DNA of 64,000 bases from Astropecten irregularis (taxonomy: Eukaryota; Echinodermata; Asteroidea; Paxillosida; Astropectinidae): the NCBI GenBank assembly GCA_963971285.1, contig OZ020252.1:14111662-14175661 (forward strand). Reading direction: 5' to 3'. Position 1 is the first letter of the stretch. Every line of letters starts with the position of its first letter. The notes below the pieces were generated by a model, which was given only the letters and a program-made list of their open reading frames with translations, was not told where the DNA came from and ran no database searches. Below are positions 12,301 to 46,290 of this stretch, in pieces. A program made the translations under genes and the position numbers.

Positions 12301-13892
12301 CTAAGTGTTGGGAATACATAATAGTGATATCAGTACATGTATTTATGTACTGAGGCAAACGTTAATCAAAGATGCATAGCCTAGCTCACGTTTGAGAGCA
12401 TGCATTAATAGATAAAAATCTTCAAGAAAATAAATTTATATCGCTTGTGAGACAGCCTTGGATTAATTAATATACCATAAATATCATAATTTTTCTTACC
12501 TCACATCATTTTTAAAGTCATCATTTTTAAAGTCGGTGTTATCATTTTAAAAGTCATATTGGATTCAGAATCAATAAATGAACTTTTTAACTGCTCAGAC
12601 GTCATTTAAACATGCGGTGTTTATTTTGGCAAAATAAATATATACTGTCTATGATTGGCTCACAACCTTGAATGATAATTAAAGCAATTCCTTTCACCTT
12701 AACTCTGATTTTCTTAGCGAGTATGATGTGTGTTCAACTTTGGGTTATTTCGAGGATAAGTACGGGTGCCCCAGCGAGTTCACCAGCAACCAGTTACCCT
12801 GTCGCTGCCCGTTCAATGCCATGACCTACAGCACGGCCAACAACATGCCCATACGTCTACTCGCCGATGTCAATCATTTACCAATGATTATAGGATCGTT
12901 CCTGTCGGTAAGTTTCTGAAAAATCACCCTCGTGTTCAGACTGTGGTACTAGGTTAGAGTCCAGGGGTCAATTTCACCACTATTTCCTTCCTCCATGATT
13001 TCACCAAACTCATGGATACTTACTATCAATCGTAGGTCTTATGAAGCATTGCAGCCCTACGTATGATACGATATGTTATCCTAAAGCCCACCGCACACTA
13101 TACGATCCGACATTCCGACTAGGACCCGACTGGTTTGTGGAAGGATCGCAAAGCATTCTGGGAGTCTTAACCGTGATTGTTCCCAGTCGCAGACCCACTC
13201 TGATGGCCAGTCGGCAGGATTCGACTGTCGAATCACGGTTAAGACTCCCAGAATGCTTTGCGATCCTTCCAAAAACCAGTCGGGTCGTAGTCGGATCGTA
13301 TAGTGTGCGGTGGGCTTTAATTGTAAGTCTAGCTACGATCGATCGTAAGGCTTCTTGAAATCAACCCCAGCTTAAGAAAAGATAAGGATTTTCTTCACTT
13401 TGTCATAATCTTAATTCAACACAGCTAATAGTATGTAAGAAATCCCGGAAAACTGCCAGTAAAAAAGGTTTACATTGTAGTCAAAATTGCAAAGGAAATC
13501 GCAATTCAGAAGTTGGAAAGTAGGACTGGTTGGAAACCCACCAGAGCCACCACATAATTTTGTTTTTCAAGGGCACTCAAAATGCACTCAGCATTCAGCG
13601 CTGGTATACGCCTCGGTGAAAGGGTATAGGCCTCTTTTAAATCATTTCAACTTGACAACAATGAGCTTCAGAACGAAGTTTCACTCTTCTTAATACTGGC
13701 ATGGACATGTCACATTTCATGTGGTAATTTCTTGAGATTATGTATAAACTATTATTAAGCAATTCCTCAAAAATCTCCACAAACGTTTCTGTTCTATTTA
13801 CACAGGGTGATTACGAGATAAAAGTTGAGGTTTTGGATGGGAACAACAGAAGAGCGATGTGTGTTGAGTTCAGGACGAAAGTTAACTCCTAG
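9306..13892 (+). CDS. GM2A: Ganglioside GM2 activator-like protein (4 exons, 193 aa)
   Basis: The exons are 9306-9399, 11158-11368, 12718-12907 and 13806-13892; all junctions are GT-AG and keep frame. The product has a hydrophobic signal peptide (about residues 1-23) and then the ML/GM2A fold, with recognisable pieces F-S-W-W-P-C, I-T-P-D-P-V-I, K-I-K-I-P-C, L-P-C-R-C-P-F and a C-terminal G-D-Y-E-I-K ... C-V-E-F. The eight cysteines of the mature part match the four disulphides of the family. The length equals the 193 aa I recall for human GM2A. In vertebrates GM2A is a lysosomal lipid-transfer cofactor that lifts GM2 ganglioside from membranes for hexosaminidase A. The invertebrate substrate is inferred, since true GM2 may be absent. 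The ATG has A at -3. The gene converges on MAN2C1. No clear AATAAA was found close to the stop. Confidence 0.92.
9780..9975. repeat. Partial copy of the AAGGTAGTATCATAC element family, inverted
   Basis: It lies in GM2A intron 1. 'tgagctcaatcggacatctga' and 'aaggtataatacataattgg' match, in reverse complement, the copy at 23615-23921 in MAN2C1. Confidence 0.6.
12962..13372. mobile_element. ACGATCGATCGTAAC element interrupted by a second element
   Basis: The outer ends are 'ggggtcaatttcacca' at 12963 and 'cttgaaatcaacccc' near 13366. Halves of the usual interior lie on each side of an insertion at 13084-13319. It sits in intron 3 of the GM2A-like gene. Confidence 0.75.
13084..13319. mobile_element. 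Nested foldback element with AAAGCCCACCGCACAC ends
   Basis: The left end 'agcccaccgcacactatac' and right end 'gtatagtgtgcggtgggct' are exact reverse complements, flanked by TA on both sides. The arms extend inwards: 'aaagcattctgggagtctta' on the left pairs with its complement at about 13235. Non-coding MITE-type insertion, inserted after the host element arrived. Confidence 0.85.
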
Positions 13893-14439
13893 ATGATGAG
13901 GCAGAACACAGGACACAAGACCCAGGAACAAGCACCAGACTAATGTCATCCCCAGACTTCCTGGGGGATATGTTTTTACGACATCAACCAAAGAAGACCA
14001 GTTAAAGTCCAAATATAATGTCCCTTTTTGAGCACAAAACCAAAAAAACGATTATGCTTTTACAAAACATCCAGACTTTGGCCAAATTGCGATTTATTTA
14101 GGCTTATATATTTATTGGTCAGGTTATTTGACATTACTTAAAGTGCATTTTATGTTTACTCAATATTTTAGGGTGAACAATTTGCTCCTTTGAAAAACAA
14201 GAGAAAATAATTAATTGATTTAAGATTCACAGCATACTTTTATGTTTTATGTTTACAAAAATATGTTATATTTTATCCTACATGTATATATCTTTCCTCT
14301 GAATGAGATTTTCCAACTGAAACACGATTCATTCTGTTATGATGTTACAGCTATACAACTGATCAAAAGATTCTATCTTTTCTATCAGTTGTATAATATA
14401 ATTTATATTATCAGTTTACATTATATATTATATCAATGC

Positions 14440-14660
14440 AAACAATTTATTAACCTTCAACCACGTAGATAAGCACTTCACTAAGTGCCTTTGAGCACAC
14501 ATGAAAAAATCATGCGCTAGCTCAGGTGGGATTCGAACACAAGACCTCCTGCTTACCAGTGCAGATGCCATACCTGCTAGGCCACCAAGCTAGCTGGGGT
14601 CAGCAGAGTGAATTGATTCCCTTATCAGCGGGCGCCAAAATTAATCAGTTATAATTGATT
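14440..14660 (-). mobile_element. tRNA-derived SINE, family II
   Basis: On the minus strand it has a tRNA-like head with a B-box-type 'ggtcttgtgttcgaatcc' and 'gctagcttggtggcctagca' in the A-box region. The tail carries 'tcgtgcgctcaaag'-like spacer and 'ttgtttgcat'. Related copies lie at 25915-26110, 45118-45345 and 58030-58112. The anticodon-loop position varies among copies (for example CTAGTAA), resembling a threonine tRNA; parentage is inferred. Confidence 0.65.
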
Positions 14661-14750
14661 TAATCGTGGAGGAGATAAAATAATGCAAACAATTTATTGC
14701 CCTTCAGAAATTGTTTGCATTATTATATCTCCTCCACAAATAAATCAATT
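14650..14750. repeat. Foldback made from the SINE II tail
   Basis: 'gtggaggagataaaataatg' followed by 'caaacaatt' on the left is mirrored by 'aattgtttgcattattatat' and 'ctcctccac' on the right, with about 14 bp between the arms. It is similar in kind to the larger foldback at 26100-26333. Confidence 0.75.
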
Positions 14751-14861
14751 AAAACTGATATATATATTATCAGTTGTACAATACATAAAATCAGTTGTAT
14801 AATACATATTTTTATCTTTTTGTCATTGAACCCCAAAAGAAGTATAAAGACAAATCTATTG

Positions 14862-14952
14862 GAGAAGGATTCGAACCAGCGACCTCCGGAACACCATAAC
14901 TGAGCTATCAAGCCCCATGTTGGTGGTGTCAATAGTCAATTATCTTTGTTCA
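14862..14952 (-). mobile_element. tRNA-derived SINE, family I
   Basis: Minus strand: 'gatagctcagttatggtg'-like A-box region and B box 'ggtcgctggttcgaatcc', followed by 'ttctccaatag'. Family members elsewhere end in 'caatttttctttgttca'. Confidence 0.65.
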
Positions 14953-15645
14953 TTTATATCAGTTGTATAGCCCTGATCATGTTTAGGTGTTTTTAATTAT
15001 TATTAAAAATTAAACCTCTGTCAACTGATGAATTTGACGAGCGCTATTATTAGTGTATGCACTAGTTAATACTGATTGGGAATTCATTGTTTGTTTGGTT
15101 GGTTCAGAAACAACTTCTGTTTACAATAAGCCGGACTCTGAAACTCTCCGTCCATTGCGAGCCTCATTAGGTCACTCTGACTAGCAACTGTTTGCCAAGT
15201 GTTTCACAGTACTGATTTGGAAGTTTGTACACATTACCTCTGACGATATTCTCATTTGTAGCTATGGGAAGTTTATTATTATTAGGAGTAAAATTAATTT
15301 TAGCTTCTAGAGTTTCTTTTCATTCCGAATGAAGTCAACATGTAATTGACTGTATATTTCTGATTACTGATAAAAAAGAATGAATTCGCTTAATTCTCCA
15401 TTTCTCCTTCAAACTGAATTTATATTAGAAAATAAAAGGCATCAAAATATACTTTTCAAGATATGTAGTTAAACAATGTACGTTTTTGAAGAAGTACAAA
15501 AAATGTGCGAAAATATGTATGACATGCCTTAGCATTAACTCTTTATCAACTCACACATACACTTTACGGAACACAAAATAGGTCACTTTAGTGACCTTTG
15601 ACTTTGCCTGACCCCTGACCCCAATTTGCCTTTACATCAATGCTG
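14953..15645. other. Convergent spacer, 3' side of MAN2C1
   Basis: No gene was recognised. A possible poly(A) signal for MAN2C1 lies on the minus strand (AATAAA, complement 'tttatt' at 15272-15277), about 370 bp past the stop codon; weak evidence. Confidence 0.4.
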
Positions 15646-38940
<23,295 letters not shown>

Positions 38941-39287
38941 TTTCAGTGTTTTTGCTAAGGACGTTTCGGCCACTCAATTTGTATTGCCGCGCGTGTGTAC
39001 GTGTGCAAATTGTGTGGGCGAAATCCAGGCACCTTTATGCCCAATTGTGGAAACTGGCCCAACTGGTAATTTGCAACCCTGATGAATGCCCATGAATCCC
39101 CAAATTGTACGGGAATGGATCTTTGGTTGGGCTCAAATCGTACCTACCTGTTCCTAGCGATGTTTGAACACCAAAATCTGCCTAGCATTAGTATGTACAT
39201 GCTTAAAATACAGGATGGCCTGTCTCTAAATGGTCTACCAGCCAATCAGGGATGTGATCGGAACTTCTGATTGTTTCTCCATACAGT

Positions 39288-39610
39288 TTGGTAGCATACC
39301 GAAACAGCCTCTTCACAGATTTAATACCTATAACTTACAGGGTATAAAGATGGTAAAGGTAGAAACCAACCCTTAAATTATTTTCTTAATCCAAAAAAGA
39401 GTGAAACCCATGACCGAAAACAATCTTGATCTTTTAAAGATAAAAAATAACAGTGAAAAGTTTTTTTAAATGCTGTGGGGTTTTCACTGTTTTCTCAAAA
39501 AGTGTGCACTGTATGGAACTGAAAATGCCACAGATGACTATTACTGTATCTGCCTTTATATTTTTGCCCATGAATCTGCATTTCTTTGACAAAATCCAAA
39601 GTATGATAGG
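39288..39610. mobile_element. AAGGTAGTATCATAC family copy
   Basis: 'acttacagggtataaagatg' and 'ccaaagtatgatagggg' match the copy at 25433-25793; the left end is altered. Confidence 0.7.
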
Positions 39611-40576
39611 GGTTTAGCATGTTTTGAGTGTAAACATTTAAACCACCAGCTGCACAACCCTTACAATTTCAAAATGGAATAGGCCTATTTATAAATTATG
39701 ATGCAAGAACTGGATAGAGATTATTCTTGTTATTTTGATTATACCAGCTCATTGTATTAGGTTTAGTCAATACATGTATCATCATTTCCAGATGGTCATT
39801 TTGGTTGTATTTTTTTTCTTTAGACTTTTTTAATGCTGTTCAACAATTACATTTTAATGTCTGTTTTTATTTTCAATAGATTATGGCAAAAGTGATTGTA
39901 CTTTGTACATAGTGGTTAACTTGCAAGACCTTTGTTTACTGACACAAATGACTTACCGGTACTTCCCTAGACTTATTGTGCTAATACTAATGATATTATG
40001 CAAACCTAATTTGCATATTACTATAAAATGATAGTTTGACTAATTTCATCATGAGGTTGGAAAATTCTAGTTTGTTTTCGTGTAGATCTCTTTTCATCTG
40101 AAATAAAATTGACAAAAGATTGGATATCTCACCCTGGATGAGTGTATAACAGACACCATGAAGTGGCATATTTCTAACACAGCCCCAAATTAAATTTTGA
40201 GAAACTGACAATATTTTAGAAGAAGCTTACTTCATAATTTATTATAGAATAAAAACATGTGTAAAATTGTCCACGTTTAAAATAAGATTACCCCATTTTA
40301 TCAGTCAACATATTTTAAGCCATTCACCTGTTGCAAAAAGTACAACATGCAGTTCATATTATATTGTCAACACAAATTTGTAATTACCGGTATAAGTTTC
40401 AAAAATGTGACAAGCATGAAAACATAGGTGTACTGCAACTTATAAAGCTTTAAGAAAATAACACCAAAGATGTGTCATTTAGTGAGGCTTCTTCCAACCA
40501 TGTGCCTCAGTATATGACCCCACACTTTACTGTATAAGCAATATGCAATGGACATGGCACTTCATAAAACCAAAAC

Positions 40577-40827
40577 CAGGAGGCAATTTCATTGAGCTGC
40601 TCAAGTACAAAATTTGCTTAAGCATGAAAAGTCTTCCCTAATCAAACAGGATTACTAACCATATTTTCATGTGATGTTTATACTGCTCTTGACTTGTATT
40701 CGGCCATTGTTTTCTGAGCATAACATTCACAATGAGTTTTGGCTGGCATACTGATTTTATTTACCAAGGTTTTTTATGCTTAAGCAAATTTTGGTGCTTA
40801 TAAGCAGCTTTATGAAATTGGTCCCAG
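40577..40827. mobile_element. TTAAGCA foldback element
   Basis: Ends 'caatttcattgagctgctca' and 'gcagctttatgaaattggtc'; interior 'ttttggctggcatactgatt'. Confidence 0.75.
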
Positions 40828-41618
40828 GTGATATTCCCAATTAGTGAAATAATCAAATTTAAGGTGAAGCCTTGTAACTATACACATTACACACAAAGAG
40901 TCATTTATAATGTTACTAGCACAACCCTAAAAATAACTAGAAACAGTTGAAAAGACGCAAAATTAATATTTCAATATGTACATAATGTTTTTAAAAGCAT
41001 TTTTAGTGATAATCATTTTGTGTACTGAGAATTCAGATGAAACTAGAAGAACACAAAATGATTGCCAATAATATCAAAAAGGGCCAATAATTATCCAAAA
41101 TTAAATTGACCCTAAACCAATAATGCAGAGACATTTCTATATCGGTTCACAGTGTTGAAGGATTTTTTTCAGTGCAACTCATTCTAGGAGGTAGTGTGAA
41201 TAGTTGTCTAAGGCCACGAAAAAAAAAATTTCGAGTGTCAATTCAGCAAATGTTGGTGTTTGGGAATTGTTTTAATCTATTCTTTGAGAGGCTGAAAAAC
41301 TGACGAGAAATTATGTCTTGGAGCGGGCCGATCACGAGGGCTGACCGGGGCTGACGGCGGGGTGGACATACGGGTCCGCTGATACTATGCCGAGTCGGAG
41401 GACAGGGCTAACTCCGCAAACTTTGGTCCACCCCGAGAAAATGTCTGGGGGCCCTTAACTTGTCGTCAGATCAAAACAAACTTATAGGTATGAAAATATC
41501 CTGGAAATTGTCAACGGCCACGAAGAACATATTTCGGAGGACAGGGCTATACTCAGCTATAACTTTGGACTACAACATTGATATTTCCCCCACAATCATT
41601 GACAATTCAGTAGTTGTC

Positions 41619-41867
41619 CTGGGGCCAATTTCATAGAGCTGCTTAAGCACAAAATTTGCTTAAGCATGAAAAGTCTTCCTTGATCAAACAGGATTACCAA
41701 CCAAATATTCATGTGATGTTTACTGTTTTTGACTTGTATTCGGCTATTGTTTGCTGAGCATTACATTCACAAGGAGTTTTGGCTGGCATGCTGATTTTAT
41801 TTACCAAGGTTTTTGGTGCTTAAACAAATTTTGGTGCTTAAGCAGCTCTATGAAATTGGACCCTGGA
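41619..41867. mobile_element. TTAAGCA foldback element, best copy
   Basis: Left 'ggggccaatttcatagagct' plus 'gcttaagcacaaaatttgct'; right 'agcagctctatgaaattgga'. The arms pair over about 40 bp. Confidence 0.8.
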
Positions 41868-44082
41868 GTCGGAGGAGCACGTTTCAAATATCAAACCAAC
41901 CTATTTCTCCGTGTTTTAGAGGAGATAAAATATAATACAGAAGTGACGAACAACGTACCGGTAGGAAGGTCTGTCGGAGCGGGCCGGACGGGACGGCCAA
42001 CCGTGTCTGACGGGACGGTCACCATCCACAGACTCGCTGACCCCGAGGATGAGACCGACTCAGAGAAAAAAAAATCGTATTTTCCTTCTAGAAAAAGTTT
42101 GAAGATGGAATCGTACAACCCGACATGCTTTTGCAATCAAAAAATATGTGGAAGATTAAACATTCAGCCAAAGGGATTTCTTAGATATGGAGAGGCAAAC
42201 TACGAAATAGAGAAACGTCCGGCAGCGGGCCGATCGGGTTATTGCCGACCGTAGCTGGCGGCGGGGTAAGACACAGCGTCCGCTGACACCGTGCCGTGTA
42301 TAATGACGGGGCTGACCCCGAGAAAGATATCTTATTTTGTAAAAGAATATATCATTTCAGATTTGATAATGGAAACGTGTTCCCTTTGCCCTACAGCATC
42401 TTCCAAAGCAATATCGATTGACTAAACAAAATTCGACCGAAATAAACAAAAACGACAAGAGGTCTTGCCGTTTTTATCAAATTTGGCCCAACATTCCTAT
42501 TTTTCAAATATCCAGTAAAGTTTACTTAAAGTTGCCTAAGATCACGTAGAACACGTTTTTAGTTTCAAATAATTATATATTTACTTATTATGATTTAATC
42601 ATTTCAAGAAAGGTGCAATTGTGCACTACGGACAAGAATGACCCAAGCAGCGGGCCGCTCTGGGTACAGCATGCATGGGTCGGCCGCACAGGTTCGCTTC
42701 TCGACTGCCGACGGGTAACAGCAAGGGTTGGCAGCACAAGTCCACTTCTTGACCGTTGGGCCTGCAGTCGTTAAAACATTCCTGGTCTGAAATTATAAAA
42801 TTTCCTTCTGAAACAAGAAGATACGTCGCTTTTTATCTTGGGAATGTGTTTCTCATATCAGCTGCTGGGGTAATTTAAGCCAAATCAATTTTGCTGCAAA
42901 AAGGGTTTGTTTTCCTTCATGTTATCAATTACTGGACATCTACTTTTAAATCTATGCAAAAGATATCTGAATGAACATGACAATGAAATAATGAAAAAAT
43001 AATGCTGTTTCTCTTATTCAACTTCAATGATTTTAATTCTTGCACTAGATACATTACACAAGCCATCGGTGTTGCCATAATTATACAAATCCACAAATAT
43101 TTTATGCATGTAAATAATGGTTCGTGATCAATTGAGAAAAATCTTTGAAGCATACAACATTCACAGTGTTAGACATTTCAGATAAAGATATGAAAATTGC
43201 ATTTGTTAATATCAGAAAATAAAAGATTTGTCTCCAATAAAATGTACTGTATGTTTACATAATGTACATCATGTATATACCGGTAGGTGAAATCAAAATA
43301 AGACATAAATTGCACTTAAGTGACAAATTAGTCAAATGGTGATCACAATAGAAAGTATAAATGCTATTTGGACTGAATTCTGTGAATGCGTGGTATTTAG
43401 AATTGTAAAAATGGTCTCTTTGAGTATCAAAATATCAAATAATTGATGTGAATCACTTCTTATCAACTGCAAGTCACAAATGTTCTATGATTATGAAGTG
43501 GAATGGTTAAGGCAAATACAACTATTATGATATTCATTAAATTGCACACACATGTGAATAAGTAGTGTCATTATAACTCAAAGTGGGGTGCAGTTCACTA
43601 GGGCGTATCAAGGGAAAACGGCACCCAGGGCAAGTGCTAACATTTTGTCCCTAATTACAACTTCTGATGCCAATGACAAAAAAACCCACCCAAATCAGAC
43701 AATTTGAAATTGGAATATTTCTTTGTTTGTTCATTGGATTGGATTTCCAATAACTTCAATAGTACCGTAGCTACCTTTTCTCCCAATTTGCGTCCAAGGG
43801 GCATGTGCTCTCCCTCCAGATATGCCACTACTGTTCATAATAACTATGGAGGAAGGAAACATTTCTGTATCTATTTCCTTCCTCCATGGGATAAATAATG
43901 CAATACACTGTTTATATGCTGCAGTGCACTGTTATGCTATGCTGTGCCATTATGTGCTATGCCATTTCGTTGTGATATTTTGTTAGTAATGGGCGTAAAT
44001 GTACTTTTTTATGACGTTGAACTGAGCTAAATGCTCTGTTGTAGTTGTACCATAGACCTGGAGGAAAATCCAGGTCTATGGT

Positions 44083-44529
44083 TGTACCCACAGACATATA
44101 AACGCATAGACGGCCAGTCGTGTGCATAATCCGTGATTCTAAAAACTATGGGCAAAGCAGTCAATCGCTGCGCGTGCAAACCGCGTACGTTTGACGCGCA
44201 ACGCGCATTATGTAATAAGAGCATGCATTTGTCAAGTTTTTCGTTTTTTTTGTTTCGCTAGCTCTTGATTTTTAGGTATAAATGTTGGCTTCGCATTACT
44301 TTGAAGTACTTGATCCTAACTAAGTATACATGGGATTTTTTTTTTAATTGGAAAATGTCTTTATGGACTTTTTTGGCTGGAACTCTTCAACTGTGCGTAA
44401 ATTCCCTATACCGAGGGGTGAATTTGCCCATAGTTTGGATTTTAGTCGGGCGCCGCGGAGATCAATTCCCTGTAGTTTTGAATAGGACCTGGCAGTCTAT
44501 GCGTTTATTTATCTGTGGTTGTACCACAT
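44083..44529. mobile_element. Foldback element with GGTTGTACCCACAGA ends
   Basis: 'ggttgtacccacagacatat' and 'aaacgcatagac' at the left are mirrored by 'gtctatgcgttt' and 'atttatctgtggttgtacc' at the right. A shorter relative with 'tagttttgaataggacctgg' is at 60455-60575. Confidence 0.7.
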
Positions 44530-45117
44530 AGGCCTATTGATGTGTAGTACTGGTAATTCTTTTGTTACACTGAAGTACTGCGGCTAAGGCCATATTTTGT
44601 TTAATTAAAAATTATTGAATTATTAAAATTATGTCACCACAAAACAAAGAAATCAAAAACTGTTTGTGATCTGAATTACATACAGTACATGATTGTGCAT
44701 TAAGAATCTGAAACCTCACAAAAACTGCATATTGCATTGAAGGATAAAATTTGTCATAAAATATTTCTACGAAATCTGTAGGTAAGATATATAGATATAT
44801 ACAAATAATGTACATATAATTTTGCAAAGGTATTTTTATGAGAACTTCTGCATATTTGAATTTCAGATAAAATGAATGAATAAATCAATTTTGGTCATTT
44901 TTGCAAAATGCACCAGAAACATTAAAGATATGTCTATAATACACAATGTGAATCATTGTATGCATATTTGGAATAAAAAAGTTGTAACGAATTCAGTACT
45001 TAAATATGGAATCTATATAGTCTATATACATGTACATGTGAATGTATTTATAAATATACAATGTGAAATCTGTGCCAGAAATTGGAATATCTGAGATTGC
45101 ACAAGTCGACCACAATG

Positions 45118-45345
45118 TGAGTATGCAAATTAGGCTTGCCCTTCACTGACGTGGATGAGCACTGTATACTCAGTGCTTGTGAGTGCACGTGAACAAATCA
45201 CGTGCTGGCTCAGGTGGGATTCGAACACACGACCTCCTGCTTACAAGTGCAGATGCCATACCGCTAGGCCACCAAGCTAGCTGGGGTCAGCGGGGTGAAT
45301 TGAATCCAATATCGCGGCGGGTACCGCAGTAAATCATCAATATTA
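45118..45345 (-). mobile_element. tRNA-derived SINE, family II, longest copy
   Basis: The minus strand contains 'gctagcttggtggcctagc', B box 'ggtcgtgtgttcgaatccca' and the tail 'gcctaatttgcata', matching 25915-26110 almost base for base. Confidence 0.75.
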
Positions 45346-45670
45346 AAGATTTTTCAAAATGTGAGTGTGTTTAGAGTTGGATTATCTAAATCTATGTATT
45401 GGATGATTTGAGGGCAACTGCTAACATAGGGCTGAGGGGATCGGGTAAAAAAGGTAGCAAGTGTTTCATGCATGTTCCCTGGTCACCTGGCTCACACTTG
45501 CTGCAAATTGAGATGCAATTTTGAGATGAGGGAGGAAAAACCCCAGCCTAATATTCTGAATAAAAGCCATGGAATAAGGTAGGGACTGAAAATACTCAAC
45601 CCACTGGCGAAAGGGCCAGGAAAGAACCGCTACGCCAACCTGACTTCCCCAGCATGAACCAGGGTTACAT

Positions 45671-45871
45671 ACAGTGGAACGCTGCTAAAATGAACATGGC
45701 GGGATCCAGAAATATTGTCTGTTATAGCGGGCATTCGTATTAGTGATTTTAAGAAGCCAGGGCTTTCGCATTTAGTATGTTTTGTACACACAAACTGGGA
45801 GCCAAGGATGCTGTTCGGTATTACTGAATGTAGCGGTACAGTGGTGTTAGTTGTAGTGGCATTCCACTGTA
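45671..45871. mobile_element. CAGTGGAA...TATAACGAAC element
   Basis: Ends 'acagtggaacgctgct' and 'gtggcattccactgt'; interior 'tgggagccaaggatgctgtt'. Confidence 0.75.
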
Positions 45872-45877
45872 CATAAA

Positions 45878-46116
45878 GGGCCCTCTTCCAAACTTCGGCT
45901 CCGGCTCAGGCTCCAGCTCCATTTTGAGAATCCATTCTAAAATAACGGGTATCAAAATGGAGGCTTTTGGCTGAGGTTCGGAAGTAGATTCTCCGGTTTT
46001 GAAAAGGAAAACAGAGTTTCAGCTTCAATGTAAAACCTCAACCTAAATTTTCAGCATATGGATGACAGAGATGGAGCTGGAGCCTGAGCTGTTGCCGAGG
46101 TTTGGAAAACAGCCTA
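45878..46116. mobile_element. GGCTC-ended foldback element, copy 4
   Basis: Starts 'gggccctcttccaaacttcg' and ends 'gccgaggtttggaaaacagc'. The core contains 'aaaacggagtttc'-like variants. It ends 62 bp from the stop codon of the myosin terminal exon. Confidence 0.85.
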
Positions 46117-46178
46117 GGAAGAGTCTACTGATTTACAACATCCAAGCCAGCTATCAGTTTATCGTTAGTTTGGTGCAT

Positions 46179-46290
46179 TCATGAAAAGAGTACTGCCCTC
46201 TGTGTAGACTTGCGCAGTAGAGCTCGGACGTCAAATGTACCATCGTTGGACACCAGTATCTCACTGTTCTTGGGCTGGCTGGTGGGGGAC
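46179..46290 (-). CDS. MYO3: Myosin exon M: C-terminal exon with FDVRALLRK motif
   Basis: The acceptor 'gactttctcag' at 46291 joins exon L (phase 2) to give M-N-R-S-P-T-S-Q, and the frame ends at TGA 46179-46181. The 37 codons contain [15 protein letters not shown]. This resembles the FDxRxLLRK-type motif I recall for class III myosin tails that bind espin ankyrin repeats. The motif match is recalled, not searched, but frame closure and splice sites are seen directly. Confidence 0.7.

Larger units (their letters stand above)
38941..46178. other. Region between MAN2C1 and the myosin gene, no confident gene
   Basis: No conserved domain was seen on either strand. Contents are repeat copies (39288-39610, 40577-40827, 41619-41867, 44083-44529, 45118-45345, 45671-45871, 45878-46116) and GC-rich blocks at 41325-42760. 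It should contain the MAN2C1 promoter (no TATA seen near 38960-39060) and the myosin 3' UTR. 42800-44000 is AT-rich and featureless. Confidence 0.5.

Noticed and set aside
41751-42254. 167-residue open frame as a gene
   Set aside because: It begins in a TTAAGCA element and runs into GC-rich quasi-repeats; no splice support or conserved motif.
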